Assembly (NCBI GenBank): GCA_050290865.1
Contig: JBNKIW010000003.1
Location: 1-64,000 of the forward strand
Length of the DNA stretch: 64,000 nucleotides
Source: JARRLC01 sp050290865
Lineage (GTDB): Bacteria > Pseudomonadota > Alphaproteobacteria > Rhizobiales > Rhodomicrobiaceae
Direction of reading: 5' to 3'
Made by a program: the position numbers and the translations under genes. The notes under the pieces were generated by a model that was not told where the DNA came from, searched no databases, and saw only the letters and a list, made by a program, of their open reading frames with translations. Positions 1-9,024 of this stretch are shown in pieces (the stretch's first letter is position 1; each line of letters begins with the position of its first letter).

Positions 1-70
1 AGACCGCATAGCCGATCGCTTCGGCGGGATAACGGTGGCGACGATAAAGCGGATCACGAACTGCTGTCAT
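1..70 (-). mobile_element. IS6-family-like transposase, N-terminal fragment (continues beyond window)
   Basis: Reading the minus strand from the ATG at 68-70 gives MTAVRDPLYRRHRYPAEAIG and then YAV before the window edge. The block RDPLYRRHR[YF]PAE is what I recall as the conserved start of IS6-family DDE transposases. Only 23 codons are visible, so the catalytic DDE residues cannot be checked and the gene could be intact or broken. No clear Shine-Dalgarno sequence precedes the ATG, and I could not identify a terminal inverted repeat in the following 150 bases. The family call rests on this short motif only. Confidence 0.55.
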
Positions 71-438
71 GATCGATTCATTGACGCAAATTCATCCAGG
101 ATCCGTTAACTTGACGATGCCTCAGCAACGCATTATTCCGTCGGCACTGGCACGGCGAGGCTACATGAGAGTCAAAGGAAATTCCCCGAATCACGCCGCT
201 TTTACCACGCACACTGCCGGATTACGGAAATTTGATGAGTGGCAACATCGGCCGGGGAACGCTTGGGGCGGCGGGAAGAGCCACCCGCAATTTTGCAGCG
301 CGTTTGGAACTGGGCGAGCGTCCTTCGCGTCGGCTACGAAGCCCGCGGTCTTGTCCATATCGTTTTCATCTGATTGCCCTGCCCGCTCGCACCGCGCCCA
401 TTGCATCCCGGCCCGCCTGCTGATAGCCTCGCCTCGCG
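71..438. other. Spacer between the transposase fragment and dnaX, no gene seen
   Basis: These 368 bases would contain the end of the insertion element, its junction with the chromosome and the dnaX promoter. Short open frames cross it, but none has convincing codon use or a recognisable product. I looked for the small SRP RNA, which lies near dnaX in some bacteria, and did not find its conserved GGAAGCAGCC-type core. Confidence 0.5.
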
Positions 439-2154
439 ATGAGGAGCGAGACGAAACCCTATCTTGTGCTTGCCAGGAAGTACCGCCCGCAGACCTTCAA
501 TGATCTGATCGGGCAGGGCGCCATGGTGCGCACGCTCCGGAACGCTTTCGAGGCCGGGCGCATCGCGCAGGGTTATATGCTCACAGGGGTGCGCGGCGTC
601 GGCAAGACGACGACCGCCCGCATCATCGCCCGCGCGCTCAACTATTCGAAGCCCGGCGCCGATCTGGTCCCAACTATCGAAATGCCGGATTTCGGCGAGC
701 ACTGTCAGGCAATCATCGAGAGCCGCCATGTGGACGTGGTGGAGATGGATGCCGCTTCTCATACCGGCATCGATGATGTTCGCGAGATCATCGAAGCGGT
801 AAGATACAAGCCGGCCTATGCGCGCTATAAGGTCTTCATCATCGACGAAGTGCACATGCTGTCGAAGGCGGCTTTCAACGGTCTCCTGAAGACGCTGGAA
901 GAGCCGCCGCCACATGTGAAGTTCATCTTTGCCACAACCGAAATCCGCAAAGTGCCAGTCACGGTCCTGTCTCGCTGCCAGCGCTTCGACCTGCGTCGCG
1001 TGGATGTCGCCCTGCTCGTGGAGCATTTCGCGCGCATCGTGGCGGCGGAAGGCCAGGCGGCGGAGCCGGAAGCTCTGGCGCTGATCGCGCGTGCGGCGGA
1101 GGGCTCGGTGCGCGATGGGCTGTCCATCCTCGACCAGGCACTGGCGCATGGCCAAGGCGAGGTGCGTGCCGCCGACGTGCTGGCGATGCTCGGACTAGCC
1201 GACCGTGGACGCATCTACGACCTGCTCGACGCGGTTCTGGGCGGCCAGCCGCGCGAGGCGATCGCCCTTCTTGAAACCCTTCACAATGATGGCGCCGACG
1301 CCGTGCAGATCGTAACCGACCTCGCCGAGGCCGTGCACGCCGCAACACGCATCAAGGCAGCGGGGGAGAAGGCTGCGCCGGCCCTTAGTGCCAATGAACG
1401 CGCACGTGCCACGACCGCCGCCGGGCGCGTGTCCATGGCGGCACTGGCACGCGCGTGGCAGATGCTGCTCAAGGGGCTGGAGGAGGTGAACCGCGCGCCG
1501 CGCGCCATCACCGCTGCGGAGATGCTGCTGATCCGCATGTGCTATGCCGCCAACCTCCCGGCACCCGAGGAGATCATTCGCAGCTTGACAGCGAATTCTG
1601 GCTCCCGCACAAATAGTGAACGTTTAAACAACGAATCGCCAACTTATACTAGAGTTCGTGATTCGTCCGATTCGTCACCCAGCCGCCGTTTTGCCGGAGC
1701 CGAAGAGGCACCGCTTCTCGACGATGATGAGATGCCCGATCCCGGACTGGAGATGACCGCGCCCCTGCCACCGCGTCTGGAGTCTTTTGCCGATGTCGTC
1801 GCGCTCTCCGGCGAGAAGCGCGACGTGCGGTTGAAGATGGCGCTCGAAGACCAAACCGAACTCGTGCAGTTCAAGCCCGGCCATATCGAACTGCATCTCC
1901 TTTCCGGTGCGCCGAAGGATCTTGCTGGCGATCTCGGACGCAAGCTGCTCGCGTGGACAGGCGAACGCTGGATAATTTCCATCACCGACGCGCACGGCGA
2001 GCGCCCTTTGGGCGAAATCCGTCGTGAGCGTGAGGCGAAGATGCGGGAGGAAGCGCGGCGGCACCCTGCTGTGCAGCAGATGATGCGCACCTTTCCGGGC
2101 GCCGAGATCACGGCGGTACGCGATCTGAATGGGGACAATGGGAAAAAAGGTTGA
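439..2154 (+). CDS. dnaX: DNA polymerase III subunit gamma/tau
   Basis: Clamp-loader ATPase of the replicative polymerase, 571 aa. The AAA+ module shows Walker A GVRGVGKT (residues 50-57), Walker B IIDEVHM (134-140) and the SRC sensor motif (178-180). Residues 375-430 are a polar linker and the remainder is the tau C-terminal region. The zinc-module cysteines of the E. coli protein are mostly absent: only the Cys of GEHC (residue 89) remains in that stretch. The start is chosen because the protein core begins almost at once (KPYLVLARKYRPQTF). It is followed by ybaB and recR, the classic replication/repair operon. An A6 run lies at 2143-2148, but a -1 slip there would add only about five residues, so separate gamma and tau forms are not supported. 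Confidence 0.97.
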   Translation: MRSETKPYLVLARKYRPQTFNDLIGQGAMVRTLRNAFEAGRIAQGYMLTGVRGVGKTTTARIIARALNYSKPGADLVPTIEMPDFGEHCQAIIESRHVDVVEMDAASHTGIDDVREIIEAVRYKPAYARYKVFIIDEVHMLSKAAFNGLLKTLEEPPPHVKFIFATTEIRKVPVTVLSRCQRFDLRRVDVALLVEHFARIVAAEGQAAEPEALALIARAAEGSVRDGLSILDQALAHGQGEVRAADVLAMLGLADRGRIYDLLDAVLGGQPREAIALLETLHNDGADAVQIVTDLAEAVHAATRIKAAGEKAAPALSANERARATTAAGRVSMAALARAWQMLLKGLEEVNRAPRAITAAEMLLIRMCYAANLPAPEEIIRSLTANSGSRTNSERLNNESPTYTRVRDSSDSSPSRRFAGAEEAPLLDDDEMPDPGLEMTAPLPPRLESFADVVALSGEKRDVRLKMALEDQTELVQFKPGHIELHLLSGAPKDLAGDLGRKLLAWTGERWIISITDAHGERPLGEIRREREAKMREEARRHPAVQQMMRTFPGAEITAVRDLNGDNGKKG

Positions 2155-2208
2155 CGGAGCGGTGAGGTTCCGTCGAAGAGACATCGGACACAAACATTAG
2201 GGACGCCC

Positions 2209-2529
2209 ATGAAGAACCTCATGGACATGATGAAGCAGGCCTCGCAGCTCAAAGCCAAGATGGAAGAGATGCAGGCCGCGGTCGAAGCTGTGACCGCCAC
2301 GGGAACCGCTGGTGCGGGCTTGGTGACTGTCACGCTCAATGGCAAGGGCGTGCTGCAGGCCGTCAAGATTGATCCGAGCCTTCTCAAGGAAGGCGAGGGG
2401 GAAATTCTCGAGGACCTGATTGGCGCCGCGCATGCGGATGCCAAGTCGAAGGTCGAGCAGATTCTGCAAGACAAGATGCAGGACATGGCGGGCGGTTTGC
2501 CGCTACCGCCAGGTATGAAATTATTCTGA
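2209..2529 (+). CDS. ybaB: Nucleoid-associated protein, YbaB/EbfC family
   Basis: Small (106 aa) DNA-binding protein of the YbaB/EbfC family, which forms dimers and is nearly always encoded between dnaX and recR. The N-terminal half is helical and amphipathic (MKNLMDMMKQASQLKAKMEE), followed by the family's beta-strand core with GTAGAGLVTVTLNGKG and the helical tail ending in GLPLPPGMKLF. The length is normal for the family. It starts 54 bases after dnaX and ends about 100 bases before recR on the same strand, so the three are probably co-transcribed. Its exact role in nucleoid organisation or recombination is not shown by sequence. Confidence 0.95.
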   Translation: MKNLMDMMKQASQLKAKMEEMQAAVEAVTATGTAGAGLVTVTLNGKGVLQAVKIDPSLLKEGEGEILEDLIGAAHADAKSKVEQILQDKMQDMAGGLPLPPGMKLF

Positions 2530-2631
2530 CAGGGATGCGAAGCGGCCGGGCGAGGGGGCGGAGCCATAATCTCCGGCGCTTGCGAAGCATTCCGTTGTTG
2601 CCCGCATCATCCTAAGCGCCGCACCGACACC

Positions 2632-3237
2632 ATGTCACGTAAAGCCGCCGGTCCCGAAATCGAAAGCCTCATTGCGCTGCTTGCGCGCCTGCCGGGGCTC
2701 GGTCCCCGTTCTGCCCGGCGGGCAGCGCTGCACCTCATCAAGAAGCGTGAGCAACTGCTCACTCCACTCGCCCGCGCCATGGCCGAGGCGGCGGAAAAGA
2801 TTGTCGTCTGCCGAGAGTGCGGCAATCTTGATACGATCTCGCCCTGCACCATCTGCCAGGACCCGCGGCGCGACGCAGCAATGATCTGCGTTGTGGAGGA
2901 GGTTGGCGACCTGTGGGCGCTGGAACGAGCGGGTGTGATCGGTGCGCGGTATCACGTTCTCGGCGGGACGCTGTCCCCGCTCGACGGTGTCGGGCCGCAG
3001 GATTTGAATATCGCCAAGTTGATTGAGCGGGCACAAGGGGGCGACGTGACAGAGGTGCTCCTGGCGCTGAACGCTACGGTCGAGGGACAGGCGACTGCGC
3101 ACTACATCTCCGCCGAGTTGGAAAGCATGGGACTGACAGTCTCGCGCTTGGCGCACGGCGTGCCGGTGGGTGGTGAACTCGACTATCTGGACGAAGGCAC
3201 GCTGGCGGCGGCGATCAAGTCGCGGCGGCCCGTTTAG
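2632..3237 (+). CDS. recR: Recombination protein RecR
   Basis: RecR acts with RecO and RecF to load RecA on gapped DNA. The 201-aa protein has the N-terminal helix-hairpin-helix (LARLPGLGPRSARRAALHL, about residues 17-35), a four-cysteine zinc finger (CRECGNLDTISPCTICQDP, about 61-79) and a Toprim domain (VVEEVGDLWALERAG onward). The C-terminal SRLAHGVPVGGELDYLDEGT segment is the conserved end of the family. Length is normal. It is the third gene of the dnaX-ybaB-recR cluster and is followed by a convergent gene. Confidence 0.97.
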   Translation: MSRKAAGPEIESLIALLARLPGLGPRSARRAALHLIKKREQLLTPLARAMAEAAEKIVVCRECGNLDTISPCTICQDPRRDAAMICVVEEVGDLWALERAGVIGARYHVLGGTLSPLDGVGPQDLNIAKLIERAQGGDVTEVLLALNATVEGQATAHYISAELESMGLTVSRLAHGVPVGGELDYLDEGTLAAAIKSRRPV

Positions 3238-3410
3238 TTGTGCTTTTCTGAGTTTTCAGACCTGACTGCCGGCGCAGAAGCTGGGGATCGCTTCCCTCCC
3301 GTCCCTTCAGACAGCCCAACCTGCCAAGCGAACGCGCCTGCCGCCCCCGTCTACAAAGATGGCAAACGTCCAGCCAAACCTAGCGAGCGCCTTCCCAATG
3401 TCTCGCCGTT

Positions 3411-6400
3411 CTAGCTCAGCAGCCGTCCGCTGGCGTGACCCAATACGAGATAGATGCGGCCTGTCTCGGAGGTGAGATGCGTCTGCACGCTCCGGCCTTT
3501 CGGATCGGACTTGCTCGTGTCCTGTAACATCCGCTCGAAATCCGTCAGATAGCGATCGACGATGACACGGAAGGTGCTGTCATTCTCATAACGCCGACGT
3601 ACTTGATCGAAGGTGGCCTGCCCCTGCCGGGTATAAATGTTCCGATTGATGACGTGCCGATCCCCCTTGTTGTACCGCATCCACACCTCACGCGCGACGG
3701 CTTCGTCCACCGCACCCGCGATATCCTTCATATCGAAGACCATTGGCGATCCGCCCTCGGCCTTGCGTGGCTCGCCCGGCGCCATGACGGGCGGCATACC
3801 GTAGGAGCTGTCATCTCCGCCGGTGAAAGGATCGGCATCGGCGAAATGGTCGTCATCCGGGTGAGAGGCACGCGCCAGGAGATCACCCAGGGTCCACTGC
3901 CCCGCGCGCCGTTCTTGCCCCGATTCGGGCGCCGACGCACCGCCTCCTGGCGGACGTCCCATCGAATCGAAATCGGGCATACCACTTTGTGGGATGGGCC
4001 CGTCCATGCGTTCCATGAGTCCCGCACTAACCGCTTCGAAAGACTCCGGCGGCGCATTCCACTGATCGCCGAAACTGTCGCCAGGCTGCGGTTCCCGCCG
4101 CCCTCTGTCCACCGGTGGCCTATCGAAGCCATCAGGCGCAGATTGCTGCGGGTGCGGGTGCTGTTGAGTTGGTTGATGCGGCGCCCGCGCGTCGGGCTTG
4201 GACACCTGCCCGGAATGGCCGTGCCTCGTGGTGATATCCTTCAAGGTCTCAAGTGCGGCAAGTTGATCGGAAAGCGCCTGACGCATAGCCTTGGCGCCTT
4301 CCTTGGTCGCCGTTGGCATGTTCTTGGCCTGACGCCGCAGCTCGCTCTGCGTGTTTTCCAGCTCACTTGCCGCCTGCTGTGCCGTGTCGCGCACCTGGCG
4401 CGTCGTTTCGTTGAAACGGCTGGCAAATCCTGAAAGCTGTTGGGCAACCTGATCCTGCAGAGAACCAAAGCTCGCCTTCAGCTCGGAGATCGCACGCGAG
4501 GTGTGGGCTTGTGTCTCTGCGCGGAGGCGCTCCAGCTCTTTCATCGCGTTCTGCGACTTGTCGGCCGAATCCCGAGCCAGATGCTCCGTAACCTGACGCG
4601 CCCGCACTTCCGCCTGAGCGAGAGATTGCTCGAGCATATTCGTGTAGTTCTGCATCATACGGTCGAGGTCGCCGGCACGTGTATTGAGGGTCTCGACGAG
4701 CTTGCCAAGCGATGCCTGGCGCGTTTCCATCACAGAGTCGACCTTGGTGTTCTGTAACTCGAGCGCCCGCGCCGAGTTCATGATCGCCGCGCCCTGGTCC
4801 TCGAAACGCTTGGTCAGCCCAAGAACCTGATTGAGCAGTCCGTTCGACACCTCTTTCAGCATCTGGGCATTCGAGGTAAGCGTCTCGGAACTGCTTCCCG
4901 AACGGCTCGCAAGTTCGTCCACAGCCCGCTGAATCTGACCCGCCGTGGAGGTCACCACATGCTGGATCGATGCCGCCTGCCGTCCGAGCGATTTCTCCAT
5001 CGAGCGGCTATGCTGCTCCAGCGTTTCCCTGATGTTGCCCGAGTAGCGCGCAACCGACGCATCAAGGTTCTTCGTGCGTTCAGAAAGCGCGGCATCAAGG
5101 GCCTGGCCACGGCGGCCCAGAATTGTCTCCAGGGCCTGCGTGCGCTCGGCCATGGCTTCATCGATATGTCTGGTGTGTTCGTTGAGCACGGTCTGCAACA
5201 TCTTGGTTCGATCGCTTAGCGAACTGTCGAGTGATTCCGTGCGTTGCGCCAGCGCTCCTTCAAGTGCTGACAGGTTTTTTGTAGCCCCTTCGATAATACC
5301 GCTCAGCCGTGTCTGCTCACTACCCAGCCGCTCCAGAAGAACGGGGATTTCGCGGCCGACCCGTTCGCTCATACTCAGAACCGAAGCAACGAGGCTGTTG
5401 CCTTTGGCCGAGATGGCGGCGGCGGTCCGGTCGGACGTTTCCTGAATCGCGCGCGTCACTTCGAGGCCCGACTGATGCAGCTTGTCGGCGGCCTGCGCAC
5501 CATGTTTCACCAACTGCTCGGTGATACGCGAACCACGCTCGGCGAGCTTCTCGTCAATGACGGCTCCGGCGGCGGTCACGGCCGCCGTAATCTTGTTGCC
5601 GCGGCTGGCAAGTGTGTCGGCAAGCGTGGATGTCGCCTGCGTCATTGCGTGGCTGGCGCGCTCGGAGGCCGCGGAAATCTCCCGCGTCACATGGGAACCG
5701 ATACCCCGAAGCGCCTCGCTGACGCGGTCGCTGTTGTTGGCGAGAGCCTCACGCTCGCTGGCCAACTCGCTGATGAGGTTGCGGATACGGTTTTCATTTT
5801 CGCCGTAGGAGCGCTCAAGCGCTGCGACCTCGTTGTGGACAAGCGCCTCAAGCTCTCCGGCGCGGCCCAGAGCTCGCGAGATGGCATCATTCATCGCAGC
5901 GACCTGGCGGCGCACGGTCTGACCGAGCGACGCCACGGACTGTTCCGCCATCTTGTCCGGCTCGGCGAGGCGGACCGCGACCTCGGTCATGGCCGACGAC
6001 ATCAGGCGCAGTTCCTGCGCGCGCCAGACGAGGATCGCCAGAAACCAGAACAGGGCAATGGGAACGATGATGGTTGCGATCGAGGCCACGATGGACGGCG
6101 TCGCGAACAGGTCCTCCAAGCTGGAGATGCCTTCGGCGTTGCGGGCGATCACGGCCCAGGCGATGAGGCAGCCGAGGACGAACCAGATACCCGAAGCCGC
6201 AAGAGCAATATAGAACGGGGATTTGGAGGGCCGCTGCTGGAGAGCGTAGATCAGCCCGCCAATCGAGGGCATGTCGTCGTTGGCCGCGACTGCTCTGCCA
6301 GGGCCACCGGGAGTGCTGCGCGCCACGGGATGCGCGCGCTGCTGTGTCTGGACGGCGTTGCCCTTCAGCGAGGCATGGGAACCCGGCGCGCCGCTCGCGG

Positions 6401-6506
6401 GAGCAATTCTCCGGCTTACGGGAGCGGCGCTGGCGCCAGCACCAGCATTATCCACCGTGCTATCCTCTGGTCCGGACTCGCGGGGATTGGCCGATTTCTG
6501 AGACAT
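3411..6506 (-). CDS. Membrane-anchored coiled-coil protein, growth-pole-ring (GPR)-like
   Basis: A 1031-aa protein. Residues 1-97 are polar and low in complexity. Two transmembrane helices follow at about 98-121 and 137-161. Then comes a long heptad-rich coiled coil (about 165-740) with repeats of roughly 20-25 residues carrying the pattern LxxRTxxLxxxLxxRT, a Pro/Gly-rich linker (about 750-900) and a conserved-looking globular C-terminus ending GRIYLVLGHASGRLLS. The order of TM pair, MTEVAVRLAEPD segment, AMNDAISRALGRAGELE segment and apolipoprotein-like coil matches, from memory, the N-terminal part of the GPR scaffold of Agrobacterium and relatives, which organises polar growth. That protein is about twice as long. 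The assignment is by architecture and remembered similarity only; it could be a paralogue with another role. Confidence 0.6.
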   Translation of the reverse strand: MSQKSANPRESGPEDSTVDNAGAGASAAPVSRRIAPASGAPGSHASLKGNAVQTQQRAHPVARSTPGGPGRAVAANDDMPSIGGLIYALQQRPSKSPFYIALAASGIWFVLGCLIAWAVIARNAEGISSLEDLFATPSIVASIATIIVPIALFWFLAILVWRAQELRLMSSAMTEVAVRLAEPDKMAEQSVASLGQTVRRQVAAMNDAISRALGRAGELEALVHNEVAALERSYGENENRIRNLISELASEREALANNSDRVSEALRGIGSHVTREISAASERASHAMTQATSTLADTLASRGNKITAAVTAAGAVIDEKLAERGSRITEQLVKHGAQAADKLHQSGLEVTRAIQETSDRTAAAISAKGNSLVASVLSMSERVGREIPVLLERLGSEQTRLSGIIEGATKNLSALEGALAQRTESLDSSLSDRTKMLQTVLNEHTRHIDEAMAERTQALETILGRRGQALDAALSERTKNLDASVARYSGNIRETLEQHSRSMEKSLGRQAASIQHVVTSTAGQIQRAVDELASRSGSSSETLTSNAQMLKEVSNGLLNQVLGLTKRFEDQGAAIMNSARALELQNTKVDSVMETRQASLGKLVETLNTRAGDLDRMMQNYTNMLEQSLAQAEVRARQVTEHLARDSADKSQNAMKELERLRAETQAHTSRAISELKASFGSLQDQVAQQLSGFASRFNETTRQVRDTAQQAASELENTQSELRRQAKNMPTATKEGAKAMRQALSDQLAALETLKDITTRHGHSGQVSKPDARAPHQPTQQHPHPQQSAPDGFDRPPVDRGRREPQPGDSFGDQWNAPPESFEAVSAGLMERMDGPIPQSGMPDFDSMGRPPGGGASAPESGQERRAGQWTLGDLLARASHPDDDHFADADPFTGGDDSSYGMPPVMAPGEPRKAEGGSPMVFDMKDIAGAVDEAVAREVWMRYNKGDRHVINRNIYTRQGQATFDQVRRRYENDSTFRVIVDRYLTDFERMLQDTSKSDPKGRSVQTHLTSETGRIYLVLGHASGRLLS

Positions 6507-7036
6507 TCCGTCGTCCTGATATGATGCGTGTCACGAGGCTGGCATACAACAAGTGAGAGACACTAGCCAACTATAATGCCAAACGCCTGGGTTGCAAGGA
6601 GTGGCATCAACAACCACGATTAAATCCCCCGGTCTGTATCGCCTCGCCGGACATCCTTACCGTTGCGAACTTGCACTACCTATTGGAAAAAAAGACAACA
6701 TGCCCCACATATACATCTGCATACTTCTACCCATGATTTAAGGCCAAAAAAAGGTTGGATTCAAGGGCGGACGGCATAAGGTGTAACCGCTATTCACCTG
6801 GAAATAAAACGCAAATCGACTTTTCTGCAACGCCATGCTGGCAAAAATACATCATTGTTGGCCTCAACACAAAAACGCCCCAATGGTCGCAGAACTTCAG
6901 CCGCAGATCTTGACAACGTAAGGTTGTTGTGTCGGCTTCCGGCCCCTCCCGCTCAGGCGGCGAGAGGCGGAGGCATTTTTGTTTTCCGGTCCAGGGAGAC
7001 TGGCGCACCTTCGCAGGACTGCAATCGAGGGCTGAA
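6507..7036. other. Divergent intergenic region with possible promoter elements
   Basis: This 530-base stretch separates the GPR-like gene (minus) from the HPt-like gene (plus). It is clearly more AT-rich than its surroundings and holds no convincing gene. A TTGACA hexamer at about 6910 lies inside a small inverted repeat (ACAAC...GTTGT), and a G/C-rich imperfect hairpin lies at about 6950-6975, followed by a T-rich run (6975-6985). These could be a promoter and a leader terminator for the plus-strand gene, but no good -10 box is evident. Confidence 0.35.
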
Positions 7037-7429
7037 ATGGAACTCACATTACAGAACATCGACGAATTCAACGTCGAGACAGACGAGAGACATGCTTTCC
7101 GGCATCGTCCGGTGGATCTGGCGCATCTGGCGAGATACACGATGGGTGACAGCGTCCTGGAACGGGAAGTGCTCGAGCTTTTCCGGCGCCAGTCCCGCAT
7201 CTACTTCGACAAGCTGTGCAGAGCTGCCGACGACGACGCGTGGCGCGAGGCGGCCCGCGTGCTGAAAAGCTCGGCGCACAGCGCTGGGGCCTGGCGGATC
7301 CTGGCCACGGCGGAAACCGCCGAGCGGCTGGCGGCAACAGTATCCCCCGCGGTCCGCGACGAGCTTCTCGCCTCCCTTCGCCCGCAGATCGAAGAGGCGG
7401 ACAGCTTCATCGCCGGCCTGCTGGAGTAG
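7037..7429 (+). CDS. HPt-domain-like protein lacking the phospho-acceptor histidine
   Basis: A 130-aa protein that looks like a histidine phosphotransfer (HPt) four-helix bundle. The start ATG at 7037 has GAGGG five bases upstream. The segment VLELFRRQSRIYFDKL and the later AARVLKSSAHSAGAWRI (72-88) align with the HPt core, whose consensus is AHxLKGxxxxxGA. At the phospho-accepting position this protein has Arg74, and KG is replaced by KS. A histidine occurs seven residues later (His81) but not in the canonical place. It therefore probably cannot relay phosphate in the usual way and may be a binding-only or decoy HPt. It lies upstream of the ferredoxin and reductase genes. Confidence 0.65.
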   Translation: MELTLQNIDEFNVETDERHAFRHRPVDLAHLARYTMGDSVLEREVLELFRRQSRIYFDKLCRAADDDAWREAARVLKSSAHSAGAWRILATAETAERLAATVSPAVRDELLASLRPQIEEADSFIAGLLE

Positions 7430-7563
7430 CGAGAGCCGGCGCGTACGAGTTGAGGCTGGAACCGGCATCCGATTCGTCTTATAGCACGGGACGCAAGCCA
7501 CGCGTCTCATGCCAGGGCGGCGCGGCGCGCATCCATCCCTCAAACCGGCCCGGACACCTCGTG

Positions 7564-7884
7564 ATGCCCAGGATCACCTATATCGATCACACTGGCCGCA
7601 ACCATACCGTCGACGCCGAGATCGGGCAGACGGTCATGGAGACGGCCCTGAAACATCAAATTCCCGGAATTATCGCCGAATGCGGCGGCGCCTGCTCCTG
7701 CGCGACATGCCATGTCTATGTGGACGAGGCATGGCGCGAGGCGACCGGCGAACCGTCGCAAATGGAAGAAGATATGCTGGATTTCGCGTTCGATATCCGC
7801 CCGAACAGCCGATTGAGCTGCCAGATCCGCGTCACAAGCGCACATGACGGCCTTATCGTCCGGATTCCTGAGCGTCAAGGTTGA
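7564..7884 (+). CDS. 2Fe-2S ferredoxin, adrenodoxin type
   Basis: A 106-aa electron carrier. The cluster ligands are visible as CGGACSCATC (C-x5-C-x2-C) with the fourth Cys in SRLSCQI, the adrenodoxin/ISC-ferredoxin pattern. The conserved MPRITYIDHTG start and the CHVYVDEAW and LDFAFDIRPNSRLSCQ segments support the family. The frame is open further upstream, but coding character begins at the ATG at 7564, so that start is preferred. The next gene on the same strand is a ferredoxin-NADP reductase, its likely electron donor. Such ferredoxins serve Fe-S assembly, P450s or haem metabolism; the sequence does not say which. Confidence 0.93.
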   Translation: MPRITYIDHTGRNHTVDAEIGQTVMETALKHQIPGIIAECGGACSCATCHVYVDEAWREATGEPSQMEEDMLDFAFDIRPNSRLSCQIRVTSAHDGLIVRIPERQG

Positions 7885-7980
7885 GCTTTCTGCCAGTGCG
7901 GCTTAACTAAACGGGCGGGTGGTCGCCCTAAAAAAGGAATGTTCGAATCCGCTTTACGGCACGGCAGGGACTTCTACGAC

Positions 7981-9021
7981 ATGAACGGCAATTCTCCTAT
8001 CGAAACTGACGCAGTGATCATCGGGGCCGGACCGGTTGGGCTTTTCGCGGTGTTCGAACTGGGCCTTCTCGATATCAAGGCCCACGTCATCGACATTCTC
8101 GACCGTCCCGGCGGCCAGTGCACCGAACTCTACCCCGAAAAACCGATATACGACATACCGGGTCTCCCCGTAGTCTCCGGCCAGGAACTCACGGACCGGC
8201 TGATGGAGCAGATCAAGCCGTTCGGCGCCACTTTCCATTTCAGCGAGCGCGTGGATGTGCTCCGGCGCGATGGCGACGGTTTCTTTATCCAAACCGACGA
8301 GGGCAAGAGTTTCCGCGCCAAGGTGGCGATCATCGCCGCGGGCGGCGGGTCGTTCACGCCAAAACGGCCGCCGATCGATGGCATTGAAACGTATGAGGGG
8401 AAATCGGTCTTCTATTCCGTGCGGCGCATGGAAGACTTCCGCGACCGCGACATCCTTATTGCCGGTGGCGGCGATTCAGCGCTGGACTGGACACTCAGTC
8501 TTCAGCCCATCGCCCGGTCGTTGACTTTGGTGCACCGCCGTGACGAATTCCGCGCCGCGCCGGACAGCGTGAACAAGATGCGCGAGTTGGTGGCCGCCGG
8601 GAAGGTTCATCTTCGCCTTGGCCAGGTGATGCAGCTCAAGGGCGCGGACGGCAATCTGGAAGCGGCGGTGATCCGCGGCCCGGTGGATGGCGTGGAACAG
8701 AGCTATGATGTCCCCTGCAACCGCCTGCTGCCCTTCTTCGGCCTGACGATGAAACTCGGGCCGGTCGCGGACTGGGGCCTGAACCTGCAGGAAAACCTGA
8801 TCCCCGTGGACACGGCCAAGTTCGAGACCTCGGAGCAGGCCATCTTCGCCATAGGCGACATCAACACCTATCCCGGCAAGTTGAAGCTGATCCTGTCAGG
8901 CTTTCACGAAGCCGCGCTGATGGCGCAGCAGGCCTATCGTTACGTCTATCCGGACAAGCGGCTGCTGTTCCAGTACACGACGTCGTCGTCCAACCTGCAG
9001 AAGAAGCTCGGCGTCGTCTGA
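7981..9021 (+). CDS. Ferredoxin--NADP reductase, thioredoxin-reductase-like type
   Basis: Flavoprotein that passes electrons between NADPH and ferredoxin. At 346 aa it has the FAD Rossmann motif VIIGAGPVGLFAVFELG near the N-terminus, the DRPGGQCTELYPEKPIYDIPG block typical of the YumC-like bacterial class, and a second nucleotide motif ILIAGGGDSALDW for NADPH. The C-terminal IFAIGDINTYPGKLKLILSGFHEAA binds flavin. No CxxC redox pair is present, which separates it from thioredoxin reductase. The ATG at 7981 has AGGGA ten bases upstream and fits the family length. An in-frame ATG at 7939 would add 14 residues but has A/G-rich sequence directly abutting it. The adjacent ferredoxin is the obvious partner. 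Confidence 0.94.
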   Translation: MNGNSPIETDAVIIGAGPVGLFAVFELGLLDIKAHVIDILDRPGGQCTELYPEKPIYDIPGLPVVSGQELTDRLMEQIKPFGATFHFSERVDVLRRDGDGFFIQTDEGKSFRAKVAIIAAGGGSFTPKRPPIDGIETYEGKSVFYSVRRMEDFRDRDILIAGGGDSALDWTLSLQPIARSLTLVHRRDEFRAAPDSVNKMRELVAAGKVHLRLGQVMQLKGADGNLEAAVIRGPVDGVEQSYDVPCNRLLPFFGLTMKLGPVADWGLNLQENLIPVDTAKFETSEQAIFAIGDINTYPGKLKLILSGFHEAALMAQQAYRYVYPDKRLLFQYTTSSSNLQKKLGVV

Positions 9022-9024
9022 CGC

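Noticed and set aside
71..438. Possible SRP RNA (ffs) gene upstream of dnaX
   Set aside because: The conserved apical sequence of the small SRP RNA was not found in this stretch on either strand.
2139..2160. A6 run near the end of dnaX as a programmed frameshift site
   Set aside because: A -1 shift would add only about five residues before a stop, so it does not separate gamma from tau forms.
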